From assembly GCA_019914945.1 (NCBI GenBank), contig CM034113.1, positions 3,452,850 through 3,516,849 of the forward strand: a stretch of 64,000 nt of DNA, read 5' to 3'. The notes below the pieces were generated by a model that saw nothing but the letters and a program-made list of their open reading frames with translations, was not told the origin of the DNA and made no database searches. Made by a program: the position numbers and the translations under genes. This document shows, piece by piece, positions 32,395 through 42,688 of this stretch. How positions within the stretch are numbered: position 1 is the first letter of the stretch; every line of letters begins with the position of its first letter. The stretch comes from Typha latifolia (taxonomy: Eukaryota; Streptophyta; Magnoliopsida; Poales; Typhaceae).

Positions 32395-33155
32395 ATCAAG
32401 CCACACAACTGTGGGAAAATATTCATCAAATATTCTGCTATAGTCATAAAATTACGAAGCCAAGTGGATTACATCCATAACTCCCTGATCTATAATTTTT
32501 GTATTTAACAATTTGCAGATTCGAGTTTCAACTAGGACGAAAATCTGAAATAACGCGGGTGCTGGTGGTCGTGACGGGTGGAGTGGATGTTAGGGTTATA
32601 GATGATAATGGAGATGAAGGTGGATGGTGGATGTAGTTAAGGGATATAGATAAAAAGGAAAGAAGTGGTTGAGATCCCGAAGAAAAGGGAGAACTCGACA
32701 GTCGAGGGAGATTAGAAGCTAGGAGAGACCTTACCAACGGTAGAGGTGGTAGGTTGGTGAAGAGGGAAGAGTAAGAGAGAATAGAGGGAAGATAGGAGGC
32801 AAGAAATCAATAATCCAATAGCATAGTAAATTTGGCTGCCATCCACACCTTTATAGAGGCTAGCCAACAAGCCCTAATAACAATAACTAAACCTAATCCT
32901 AGTGCAATCCCGTTGATTGCATTCGAATGCGCACAATCGCATTCGAATGCACAAAAGACATTCTCTGTATGTGCGAACGTGATGTAGGCATTCGAACGCG
33001 CATTTCACGTTCTCTGTATTTGTGAACCTAATGTAGGCATTCGCAAGGGCATTCAAACAAGACCCCTCCCACGTTCGAACACGACCTCCAAGAATTTTAT
33101 TTTAATAAAAATAAACAACTAATATAGTAACAAAAGATCCTAACTAAATATATCA
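32395..33155 (-). repeat. Inverted gypsy family-B LTR (B1)
   Basis: The right end ATATATCA at 33155 is the inverted start (TGATATATTTAGTTAG). It contains decayed CG palindromes (32915-33085), a reversed TATA region (CCTTTATAGAGG near 32846) and the GGTGGTCGTGACGGGTGGAG block also present at 34245 and, reversed, at 38655. Confidence 0.75.
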
Positions 33156-33182
33156 GCTTACCATGCTTCCTCCACCTTGCCC

Positions 33183-33640
33183 TCAAGATGTATAGTCGGG
33201 GAAATACTCCAAGATATCAGTCTCCAACTCCCATGTTGCCTCATCGGATAGTTTGCCAAGCCACTGGACTAGAATCTCTATCTCTAATCTGGTACCATGT
33301 CATCGTCGGTGCCTAGCAAGTACATGAACTGGCTCTAATGATCTCTATCTACTCCAATGGCTCCGATAGAGCTGATCCAACGACCTCATGATCTCCAATC
33401 TGCTCTCTCAGCAATGAAACATGGAAGATAGGATGCACTCTCGATCCCTCCGGCAGCTCCAAAAGATATCCAACTAGAATAATACGCTCTAACACCCGGA
33501 ATGGATCGAAGTAGCAATGTGCTAACTTCTGGTTTCGCATCGGACGCAAGGTCACCTATCGATACAGTTACACCCTCACAAACACCCAACTGCTAATGTC
33601 AAACTCCTACTCCCTATGACTGCCACCAGTAGTTGGTGCT
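33183..33640 (-). pseudogene. pol: Gypsy family-B integrase C-terminus and chromodomain
   Basis: Minus strand, ending at the stop 33183-33185 about 28 bp before the inverted LTR. It reads VTLRPMRNQKLAHCYF.PFRVLERI, LPEGSRVHPIFHVSLLREQIGDHEVV (GPY/F-type integrase end), then a chromodomain-like EILVQWLGKLSDEATWELETDI. Stops lie near 33349 and 33580. It is the 3' end of a minus-strand element whose integrase core and RT are not present to the right. It differs in sequence from the family-A version at 44034-44260. Confidence 0.85.
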
Positions 33641-33813
33641 CTCCCTGTTGACTCGGGTCCGCACCTCCCTCCTTTCCCTTCCCTTTTCCTACTTCTCTTC
33701 TTTTCTTCTTCTTCTTCTTTTTCTTCTTCTTCTTCTTCTTCTCCTCCCTCTTCAGTTGCTATCTCTTCTTTTCTTTTCTTTTTCCTTTTAACTGAGTATT
33801 TTATATAGTTAAT
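33641..33813. repeat. CT/CTT-rich segment
   Basis: Pyrimidine-rich, with CTT runs at about 33695-33745. The composition resembles the Tekay-like LTR middle, but no ends were found. Confidence 0.6.
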
Positions 33814-34081
33814 TGATACGATTCGGACTTCATCAATGTCGTCTCGAGCATGGATACACCTTATGGGTGTCTTACCTTATTACTTTAGTATTTTATTTCA
33901 CAGAGAAATAAGTTTTCTATAAGTCGTGTTAGAACGCGGGTGGGTGCGTTCGAACGCATTTACGAATGCCTGCATTAGGTTCGCAAAAACAGAGAACGCA
34001 AAATGTGCGTTCGAACACCTACATCAAGTTATCATCGACAGAGAATGTTTTTAGTGCGTTCGAACGCATTCAATATCTGGA
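33814..34081 (+). repeat. Family-A-like gypsy LTR fragment, U3
   Basis: It starts TGATACGATTCGGACTTCATC. CG palindromes are at 33928-34075. It is cut before the TATA box by an inverted LTR. Confidence 0.8.
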
Positions 34082-34793
34082 TTTATTGTAGTAAGGAGTC
34101 CAGGCAACCGAGAGAAAATATTCACATAATATTCTTCCGTAGTCAAACAATTACGAAACAAAGTGGAATCGATCCGTAACTTCTGATCTACATTTTTTGT
34201 ATTTCATAATGCAACAGGGACGAAATTATGATTTAGTGTGGATGATGGTGGTGGTGACGAGTGGAGTGGATGTTGGGGTTATGGATGGTAATGGAGATGA
34301 AGGTGGATGGTGAATATTGCTAAGGATAAAGATGAAGGGGAAGAAGTGGTCGAGATCCCAAAGAAGAGGGAGGACTCGACAGATGAGAGAGATTAGAAGT
34401 TAGGAGAGACCTTGCCAATGGTAGAGATGGTATGTTGGTGAAAAGGGAGAAGGGAGATTAGAGTGGAGAGAATAAAGAAAAGATAGGAGGCAAGAAATCA
34501 ATAATCCAATAGCATAATGATTTTGGCTACCAATGGCGTTCAAATGCGCTCAATCATGTTCGAATATACAAAAGATGTTCTTTCTATGTGCGAACGCGAT
34601 GTAGACGTTCGAACGCGCCCGACCGCGTTCGAACGCACATTTTACGGTCGCTGTTTTTTCAAACCTGATGAAGGCGTTCGTAGAGGCATTCAAACGCGAC
34701 CCTTTCTGTGTTCGAAGGCGACCTACAGGAATTTTATTTTAATAAAAATAAATAACTAAGGCAATAAGAAAAGACCCTAACTAAATGTATTAG
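34082..34793 (-). repeat. Inverted gypsy family-B LTR (B2)
   Basis: It parallels B1: TCCGTAACTTCTG, GTGACGAGTGGAGTGGATG, the reversed 5' region with CG palindromes at 34545-34715, and CTAACTAAATGTATTAG near 34780 as the degenerate start. Confidence 0.75.
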
Positions 34794-36598
34794 CCCACCA
34801 CGGCAGGATCGAGTCAACCAACGTCCATGGGTGTGAATATGGGCTTGGCGGATGAACCAATTAAAAATTAGGGGCATGTTCCAAACATTGTTGCATAGAG
34901 TTGACACAATTAAAAATGATCACAATAATTTCAAGGAATATGTCGTGAACCGATTGGGTTCTTCATCTCCTCGACGATGATCAGAGCTTCAAGAAGGACC
35001 AGCAATGGGACCTTATCGAACCGCTACCCCACAGGTCCAGGTGCGTCGTGTCAGTGTCAATGATCCCCTCTTACCTATGCCTACACATCGTCCCCCACCT
35101 CTGTTACAAAACCCAAGACCGGCGGTGGTGAAACCTAAGAGGCGTGCGGCATTGGTGCACTTCGTCGATAAGGAGGATTGGCACCTTGAGGATGAGGTTG
35201 ATCCTGTTGGAGATGAAGATGGACGTGCTCGAGGATTTAGAGAAGTTGATTAACATGCACAAAGGTTTAGACCTGAACCAAGGATCTTTCACGAACCCGA
35301 CAACGCTATTCGAGGTAGAATCGCACAGTTGGACTTTCCAAAATTCTAAGATTGTGATCCAACAGATTGGGTGTTTCAAGTTGAACAATATTTTGATTGT
35401 CAAGGTACTGCGGAAGATGCAAAGGTCCAGATGGCAAGCTTTCACCTTTAAGCAACGACATTCCATTGGTATAGATCGGTTATTTGTGGTGGAGGATTTA
35501 CCGGTTGGCCTAACTTTTGTAGGAGGATTACATGCAAATTTGGGACAGCGGCATATGAAGATTTTGTTGCCACATTAAGCAAAATGGTTCAGAGGATGAC
35601 CGTATTAGAGTACCAAGTAGAATTTGAAAGAGTTAGTAGTTGTTGTGAGCCACCTTGGCCCAAACCGACATTGATGAGCATATTTATTTCAGGGCTGTGG
35701 GATGAGATATAAGCGGATGTTCGTGCTCTTTATCTTACCACTTTTGAGGAGGCCTTTGAGAAGTCCGTAAGGATAGAGCAAAAACATAAGGCTCTCAAGG
35801 TGGCAGCAAAAACAAGTTGGGGCAATCGAGATGAGCAGTTTGCACGTAGAATGTCGGCTGGAAATTTTACGGGTTCAAAAACAGCGGCTGTGAGTACTAG
35901 ACCATGACCACCTTTGAGACCTTAGAAAAGGTGATCAACATTCACAAAGGTTTAGACCTGAACTAAGGATCTTTCACGAACTCGACAACGCTATTTAGGG
36001 TAGAACTGCTCAATTGGACTTTCCAAAATTCTAAGGCTGTGATCCAATGGATTGGGTGTTTCAAGTTGAACAATATTTTGATTGTTAAGGTATTGCGGAA
36101 GATGGAAAGGTCCAGATGGCAAGCTTTAACCTCAAAGGAATGGCATTGCATTTGTATAGATCGGTTATTCGTGGTGGTGAATTTATCGGATAGGCTGATT
36201 TTTGTAGGAGGATTACACGCAGATTTGGGACAACGACATATAAAGATTTTGATGCCACATTAAGCAAGATGGTTCAGAGGATGACCGTATTGGAATACCA
36301 AGCTGATATTGAAAGAGTTAGTAGTCATTATGAGCCACCTTGGCCCGAACAGACATTGATGAGCACATTTATTTCACGGTTGCGGGATGAGATACTAGCA
36401 GATGTTCGTGTTCTTTGTCCTACTACTCTTGAGGAGGCCTTTGAGAAGGCCGTGAGAATGGAACAAAAGCATAAGGCTCTAAAGATGGCAGCGAAAACTA
36501 ATTGGGGCAATCGAGATGGGCAGTTTGCACCTAGAATGCCGGCTAAAAATTCTACAGGTTTAAAAATAGTGGCTGTGAGTACTAGACCATGACCACCT
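34794..36598 (+). pseudogene. gag: Gypsy family-B gag with tandem duplication
   Basis: A capsid gene in one main frame from about 34860: a helical N-terminal part (MFQTLLHRVDTIKND), then MGPYRTATPQVQVRR (35005), the GDEDGRARGF block, and the core PTDWVFQVEQYFDCQ, KMVQRM and RPTL-like motifs to AAAKTSWGNRDEQ. Stops are at 35251, near 35347, 35446, 35710 and 35905. Most are explained by CAA or CGA changed to TAA or TGA. A 685-bp segment (35236-35920) is repeated at 35921-36605. Because 685 is not a multiple of three, the second copy is out of frame with the first. Non-functional. Confidence 0.85.
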
Positions 36599-36605
36599 TT
36601 GAGGC
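35236..36605 (+). repeat. 685-bp tandem duplication within family-B gag
   Basis: Offsets measured at three places are all 685 bp (35248/35933, 35596/36281, 35890/36575). Both copies carry the same TAA in TTCTAAG and the same TGA in ACCATGACCACC, so the gene was already dead when it was duplicated. Confidence 0.9.
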
Positions 36606-37300
36606 CTTCTTCCGATGTTAGAGGAGGCACAAGACCCCCCGTTCGAACTCTCACACCTGCCCAGGTGGAGGAGCAAAGAGCGAAGAGCCTTTGCTTTCGA
36701 TGGGATGAGCGTTTCACCCTCGGTCATCGGTGTTCTAAACTGCTCAGGAGTTTGATGCTTATCGACGGTCTAGAGGAGGATTATGAGGTTGATGATGATG
36801 GGGAGTGTCGAGAGGAGGTCCATGAGGAGGCCGTTATGGTGGGTGCGGAGGAAGATGTCCAAGCTGAAATATTGATACATGCATATTCGGGTACTTCCGC
36901 GCTGAGAACGTTACGGGTAGACAGACTCGTTAGAAAGCATTGTGTGCATATCCTCATCGGTTCGGGGAGTACACACAACTTTCTAGATAAGAGGTTAGTG
37001 AGGAGATTGGGTTTGGATGCCGAACCGACCACGGGATTTGACGTTGCTATTGGAGACGGCACGAAGCTTACAGCGGAGTGCTTGTGTCGCCGGGTCGGTA
37101 TACGGGTGCAAGGACACGACATCATTATGGACTTGTATCTCTTGGCGCTGCGAGGAGCGGACATTGTCGTTAGCATGTGGATGAAATTTAAACAAGGAAA
37201 CAAAGATGTGTGGCTTGATGGTGTTCGGTCTTCACCGATTCCTGCGATGCAACCTATGGTGGGGTTGCCTTGTGCTTATGATTTGGCCTATCTTCTTTAG
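36599..37300 (+). pseudogene. gag: Gypsy family-B nucleocapsid and protease
   Basis: An open stretch of 233 codons. The knuckle is degenerate: CFRWDERFTLGHRC, with the second Cys replaced by Trp. After an acidic linker the protease active site is degenerate too: ILIGSGSTHNF has Gly in place of the catalytic Asp (the family-A copies have IDTGS). GFDVAIGDGTKL and DLYLLALRGADIV follow. It ends at TAG 37298-37300 before RT in the same frame. Confidence 0.85.
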
Positions 37301-37351
37301 TTAGGACCAGTAGGAGATGAGCCTCAAATAAGTTTAGGTATTACTATTGAA

Positions 37352-38062
37352 TTGTCTAATTTATCAGATAACATTTTTGGACTGTTTCAGGAGCCACAGG
37401 AGTTGCCACCGAGGAGAGTGGCGGACCACCGCATAGAGATTGTTCCTGGGGCTACACGTACAAATGTCAGGCCATATCGGTATCGACATGTGCAAAAAAA
37501 AGTTATCTCAAAGATGGTAGCTGAGATGTTGGAGCAAGGCCTCATTCAACCAAGTCATAACTCATACTCATCCCCCATACTACTAATGTGAGAAAAGGAT
37601 GGGACATTGTGGTTTTGTGTCAACTATCGGGCACTAAATGCTATTCTCATCAAGGACCGATATCCTATTCCGATTATGGACGAGCTACTGAATGAGCTTG
37701 CAGGGGCAACTATTTTTAGTAAGCTTGACTTGAGGGTCGAGTATCATCAAATTAGGGTTCATCCGGCGGATGTGCACAAAATTGCATTTCAGACTCCAAA
37801 CGGGCATTAAGAGTTTTGGTTGATGCCTTTTGGTCTCACCAATGATCCAGCTACCTTTCAAGGACACATGAATGATATATTTTGGCCTCTATTGCGAATG
37901 TATGTCTTGGTATTTTTTGATGACATTTTGTTGTATAGCAAGACTGAATTGGAGCATTGGCGGCACTTAGAGGACGTGCTGAATTTGTTGAAGCAAAACC
38001 AATTAGAGATCAAGAGGTCTAAGTGCCTATGGGGAGTACCACAAGTGGAGTATTTAAGTTAG
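37352..38062 (+). pseudogene. pol: Gypsy family-B reverse transcriptase fragment
   Basis: Gypsy RT in one frame with three stops: FQEPQELPPRR, RPYRY.HVQK, YSSPILLM then TGA at about 37589-37591, LWFCVNYRALNAI, KDRYPIPIMDELL, FSKLDL.VEYHQI, a TAA near 37808, MPFGLTNDPATFQ and the catalytic FFDD (near 37915). It stops at 38062, where LTR-like sequence begins, so RT is truncated before the connection domain and RNase H. The gag-protease upstream is in the same frame. Confidence 0.88.
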
Positions 38063-38880
38063 ATCTTTTCTTATTGCATTAGTTGTTTATTTTCATTAAA
38101 ATAAAATTCCTGTAGGTCGCGTTTCAATGCAAGAGGGGTCCCGTTCGAATGCCCTTGCGAACGCCTACATCTGGTTCGCAAATACATAGAATGTGAAAAG
38201 TGCATTCAAACACGGTCGGGCGAGTTCGACCGCCTGCGTTTGAATGCCTGCAACACGTTCGCACATACAGAGAACGTCTTTTGTGCATTCAAACGCGATC
38301 GGGCCCATAGAATATGATCGATAGGAATCCTCTAGAATTAAGGTTACTTATTGTTTAAGGACTTATTGGCTAGCCTCTATAAATATGTGAATGGCAATCA
38401 AATTCATTTTGCTATTGGATTATTGATTTCGTGCCTCCTATCTTCTCTCTAGATTATCTCCCTCCTCCTTTTCACCATCATTCCACCTCTGCCGTTGGCA
38501 AGGTTTCTCCTAACTTCTAATCTCCCTCGACTATCGAGCCACCCCTCTTCTTTGGGATCTCGACCACTTTGTTCCCTTCGTCTATATCCCTTAATCATAT
38601 CCACCATCCACCTTCATCTCCATACCCATCCATAACCCTAACATCCACTCCACCCGTCACCACTATCATCACCCGCATTATTGCGTATTTTCATTTCAGT
38701 TGTAGTTCGAATCTGCGAAGGACGTACATACGAAAGTTGTAGTTAGGAAGTTGCAAATCTAATCCACTTGGTTTCGTAATTTTCTAACTACAGGAGAATA
38801 TTTGACAAAGATTTTCCTACGGTTGCGAAGACTGTTTTCTACAATAAATACAGATCTTAAAGGAATTGTTTTGTAGCCGA
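38063..38880 (+). repeat. Gypsy family-B LTR (B3), plus strand
   Basis: CG palindromes, partly decayed, at 38118-38310. TATA region CCTCTATAAATATG near 38373. The CCACTCCACCCGTCACC block is near 38647. It is reverse-complementary to B1 and B2. It joins an RT fragment on the left and an integrase fragment on the right, so it is not a normal element end. Confidence 0.75.
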
Positions 38881-39125
38881 CCTTTTGGTTCAAGAACCCA
38901 TCAATTTGGTACTCGGTTATATGGCATGCCACGTACGATTGTCTCGAATCGTGAACATGTATTTATGAGCAACTTTTGGATGGAGTTTTTCAGATTGTAG
39001 GGAACTCGATTGAACTTCAGTTCGGCCTACCATACACAGACGGACGGTCAAACCGAGGTGGTCAATCGAGGCATTGAGTAGTACTTGAGATGCTTTGTTG
39101 GAGAGATGCCGAGACGATGGTTGTT
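38881..39125 (+). pseudogene. Gypsy integrase core fragment
   Basis: It reads HATYDCLES or, in the right frame, GMPRTIVSNREHVFM, FWMEFF, FSSAYHTQTDGQTEVVNRG (catalytic Glu). The second Asp position is Asn (SNRE in place of SDRD). Stops are near 38999 and 39080. No gene is recognisable from 39126 to 39232, which is AT-rich. Confidence 0.8.
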
Positions 39126-39372
39126 AAATTCATAATTGTAATATTTGTTATGCCCAAATTATTAAATATTCATATTTTATTTTAACTAATTAATGTATTT
39201 TAGTTATATGTAGACCTTTGATCAATGGAATCGGTTAGGTTTTTATTTGTTGGCAATTGTGTACAAAATATTCTAAGTATATTTTTTCATGTATATGAGC
39301 TTTACACAAGTCTAGAATATCTCTGGTTTGAAGAAATTGCAAGATTATTGGAGAAAAGCCGTCGAGTTCACA

Positions 39373-39508
39373 CCGCGTTCACAAACGCGTTCGAACGCGG
39401 GTACTGCGTTCACACAGACAGAGAGCCGCGTTCACAAACGCGTTCGAACGCGGGTACTGCGTTCACACAGACCGAGAGCTGCGTTCACAAACGCGTTCGA
39501 ATGCAACC
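39373..39508 (+). repeat. 53-bp U3 minisatellite in G, about 2.5 units
   Basis: The same unit as at 5072, with the palindrome CGCGTTCGAACGCG in the first two units. Confidence 0.9.
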
Positions 39509-39590
39509 TGAAGAATTCAAGCTGTCGCGTTCGAACGCACTCGAGCCTGTTCGAACGCACCAACAAAGTTTAAGAATATTGGACTTTCGT

Positions 39591-39852
39591 GAGTACGAAT
39601 AAGACTCGGATTTGGCTCTATCTTGAAGATCATGAGTACATATTAGATTAGGATTTGGCTCTATCTTGTACTTTCATGAGTACGGATAAGATTAGGATTT
39701 GGCTCTATCTTGTACTTTCGTGAATGCGGATAAGATTCAGATTTGGCTCTATCTTGTACTTTTGTGAGTACGGATAAGATTAGGATTTAGCTCTATCTTG
39801 TACTTTCATGAGTACGGATAAGACTTGGATTTGGCTCTATCTTGGAGATCAT
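39591..39852 (+). repeat. 44-bp tandem repeat next to the G TATA box, six units
   Basis: Units start at 39591, 39634, 39678, 39722, 39766 and 39810, each beginning GAGTACGGATAAGA or a variant and containing TTGGCTCTATCTTG. Other Sirevirus LTRs of the window have one unit. The last unit runs into TATATAA (39852-39858). Confidence 0.92.
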
Positions 39853-40326
39853 ATATAAGGATTGTGAAACCCTATCTCTAGGGGGGTTGAAGAAGCATTA
39901 TTGAAGGAGACTTCTTGAGGCTACATTGGTTCTTCAACTAACAAGGTTCCACTCATCTACAAGAATTTAATATTTTGTCTTAAGGGCTATCTAGACGAAA
40001 GATCAATCTCTAGGGCTACTAAGATTGGACTTTAATCACAAGAAGCAGTGAATCGTGGGTTCTAACGAGCAAGACTGAGAGGAACAAAGTCGTTTGGATC
40101 GACGGGTTGTTTTGTGAGTCAGTCTTGTAACTGCTACTATTCTAGTGATTGGTTTTGATCCGAGTTTGGATCCGTGGTTTCTTCCCATTTGGGTTTTTCC
40201 ACGTTAAAATCTTGGCGTTCATCTCTGCTTTCGTTCTGAATATTTCTTCGGACTTTTACTTAACCGAACGAGTGATATCATTGCCTAGTATTTAGATACA
40301 TACTTGTGTCTAGGAATTTTTTCAAT

Positions 40327-40338
40327 TGGTATCAGAGC
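40327..40338 (+). promoter_or_regulatory. G primer-binding site
   Basis: TGGTATCAGAGC two bases after the LTR, tRNA-Met type. Confidence 0.9.
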
Positions 40339-40373
40339 AGGTTCTCTCACCATTTGAGAGAGATCAGATAGGC

Positions 40374-41789
40374 ATGGATTTTCATAGTGATGGACTATCA
40401 TCTATTAGACCTCTTATTCTAGATGCATCAAATTATGGATATTGGAAAGCTAGGATGAGAGCTTATTTGAAATCTATAGATGAGCGAGTATGGATGGCCA
40501 TTGTGAACGGTTGGAGTCCACCAATGTACATGGTGAATGATAAGTTTATTGAGAAACCGATTGAGTCATGGGATAAGACAGATTATGAAAAAGTTGGCTG
40601 GAATAGCAAAGCAATAAATGCAATTTTTAGTTGTGTTTCCTCGGAAGAATTTAGAAGAATTTCTACTGGTGAGATAGCAAAAGAAGCCTGGACGATCTTA
40701 GAAACAACTCATGAAGGAACTATGACTGTAAAACTTTTGAAACTTCAGAGGTTGATTACTAGTTTTGAAACTCTACGTATGGAGGAGAATGAGACATTTG
40801 ATGAGTTCTATGCAAAGTTGAGTGATATAGTCAACTCCAGTTTCAACCTAGGAGAGAAAATTCCTGAAAATAGAATTGTTCGTAAGATCCTTAGGTCTCT
40901 TCCAGAAAGGTTTCAGGCAAAAGTTACAGCTATTGAGGAAAGTAAGGATATCGATTCTATGAAAGTTGAACAATTGGTAGGAAATCTACAAATATTTGAG
41001 TCCAGTCTTTCAAAACCAAGGAAATCCAAAGGGATGGCCCTATCCACAGTTGAACAAAATTTAGAGGAGTCTGATGTTGAAGGTAATTTAGATGTTGAGA
41101 TGTTGACTATGTTTGTCAAAAAGTTTAATAAATTCTTTCGGAAGCCAAACAAGTTGAATGCTGAAAAACTTGAGAAAAGCAAAGCCTTTGTGAAAAAGAA
41201 AAATACTGTGAATTCAAATACAGGTGGTACCAACAACAATGTGAAACAGAAAAATAAGAGTTCTGAGAATAAAGTTCAATATTTTGAATGTTCTAGTTTT
41301 GGGCACATCGCACAAGAATGCCCTAATCGTCTTAAGAGGAAGGGCAAAGCTATGAAAGTTACTTGGGATGACTCAGATGAATCTAATGTTGATTCTGAAA
41401 AAGACGAAGAAAACTTTGTAGCTTTTACCTCTTCTCTACTTAATACTAACTCTATTTTTGATACTAATAGTACAGATGATCAGGATATGTTACCAGCTGA
41501 GGAAGATGAATCTAAAATTCAAAAGGCATATAATGACTTGTACCTGAAGTTGTTTAAACTCAAGAAAAGCAATCTTAGACTACTTCAACGACTCAAGGTA
41601 ATCGAATCAGAAAGAAATCAATTTGAGGAGAAGTACAAATTGGAACTTGAACGTGTTAAAGACCTTTTTGAACAACTTGACAATGCGAAAAATAAGATGA
41701 AGGCTGATAAAATTGAACTAGAGCGATTGCAGAAGGAAGTGACATTTCTTAAATGGGAGAAGAAACTTGACGAGATATTAAAAGCTTAG
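40374..41789 (+). CDS. gag: Sirevirus gag, open frame (element G)
   Basis: An open frame of 471 codons. The start is ATG 40374 (MDFHSDGLSS), the conserved copia gag start after the primer site; the frame continues upstream into the LTR but has no supported earlier start. Residues 1-240 are the copia gag core (DASNYGYWKARM, LRMEENETFDEFYAKL, RKILRSLPERF). A knuckle-like YFECSSFGHIAQEC near residue 305 has Tyr for the first Cys. An acidic stretch (DDSDES, EEDESK) and a long charged coiled coil (LKKSNLRL, KYKLELERV, KIELERLQKEV) fill residues 320-470. TAG at 41787-41789 replaces a CAG; the frame then continues into the second knuckle and protease. It could still make a gag protein, but RNA binding by the first knuckle is doubtful. 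Confidence 0.8.
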   Translation: MDFHSDGLSSIRPLILDASNYGYWKARMRAYLKSIDERVWMAIVNGWSPPMYMVNDKFIEKPIESWDKTDYEKVGWNSKAINAIFSCVSSEEFRRISTGEIAKEAWTILETTHEGTMTVKLLKLQRLITSFETLRMEENETFDEFYAKLSDIVNSSFNLGEKIPENRIVRKILRSLPERFQAKVTAIEESKDIDSMKVEQLVGNLQIFESSLSKPRKSKGMALSTVEQNLEESDVEGNLDVEMLTMFVKKFNKFFRKPNKLNAEKLEKSKAFVKKKNTVNSNTGGTNNNVKQKNKSSENKVQYFECSSFGHIAQECPNRLKRKGKAMKVTWDDSDESNVDSEKDEENFVAFTSSLLNTNSIFDTNSTDDQDMLPAEEDESKIQKAYNDLYLKLFKLKKSNLRLLQRLKVIESERNQFEEKYKLELERVKDLFEQLDNAKNKMKADKIELERLQKEVTFLKWEKKLDEILKA

Positions 41790-42575
41790 ATTTCTGGAAA
41801 AGACAGGTATGGTATTGGATACACTAGTAATTTAAATAATAATAAAACTGTCTTTGTTTCTACAGGTATACAAAAGGAAGAATACCTGAAGCCATCAACC
41901 GCATTTACAAAGCAATCCTGGATGAATGCTTCTAAACTGAAGTTGAATCTACAAACTAGTGAAACTTCGACGGTACCAAAGGTAAACTCTAGTCACACTC
42001 CTCGACAAAAGGTGAGTAGAAAAAGGTTTGTTCCGACATGCTATCATTGCGGCATTCTAGGGCATATTCGACCTCATTGCAAACTTTTGCAAAAACCTAG
42101 AAGTGCTTTTATTTATGGGATGAAAACAAAGGCCATATGGGTCAAGAAAAGTGATTTGAAATGTTATGTTGTACATAATGCCTTGAAAGCTTTAAATTCT
42201 AACTTGTGGTATTTAGACAGTGGTTGTTCAAGACATATGTCAGGCGACAAATCCTTATTTTCTAATCTCGAAGAATATGAAGGGGGAGTTGTGACATTTG
42301 GAGATGGTAACTCATCCAAGGTAATAGGTAAAAGAAAGGTAAGTACTCCAGGTATTCCTAGTCTCGAAAATGTTCTTTATGTTAATGGCTTGAAAGCAAA
42401 TTTATTAAGCATCATTCAATTTTGTGATGAAGGTTATGAGGTAAAATTCTCTAAAAATGATTATACTATTCTAGATCATGATGGTAATGTTATATGTTTT
42501 GGATCTAGAACATCTGATAATTGCTATGTTGTTAGAACTTTACATAATCTGAAATGTAACAAGACAAAACAATAG
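41790..42575 (+). pseudogene. pol: G second zinc knuckle and protease
   Basis: In the same frame as gag after the TAG. A linker, then the intact CCHC knuckle CYHCGILGHIRPHC (about 42040-42081), the basic KTKAIWVKKSDLKC and the protease active site LDSGCSRHMSGDKS (about 42217-42258), GDGNSSKVIG, LYVNGLKANLL. The frame ends at TAG 42573-42575, just after a deletion junction near 42562. The start of the pre-integrase segment is present (NCYVVRTLHN); the rest is lost. Confidence 0.85.
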
Positions 42576-42688
42576 CACTAGAACATGTTAAGACGGAGAA
42601 ACAGTTGGGTGATTTGTTTACAAAATCTTTGGATTTACAGATATTTCAGTATCTTCGTACTTCTTTAGGGATTTATGCTTTGGATTGA
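42562..42688 (+). pseudogene. G RNase H terminal fragment
   Basis: [21 protein letters not shown] to the end YALD then TGA, matching the last 40 codons of S1, S2 and S4 pol. It shows that the deletion removed integrase, RT and most of RNase H. Confidence 0.85.

Larger units (their letters stand above)
39233..40324 (+). repeat. G 5' LTR (1092 bp)
   Basis: It begins GGTTAGG (TGTTAGG with the first T changed) and ends TTTTTTCA. It is longer than the 975-bp LTRs because of the 44-bp repeat at 39591-39852, despite having one minisatellite unit less. Confidence 0.88.

Noticed and set aside
32221..32508. 95-codon plus-strand frame extending past the protease fragment
   Set aside because: Only the first part (to about 32330) matches protease; the rest is inverted LTR sequence.
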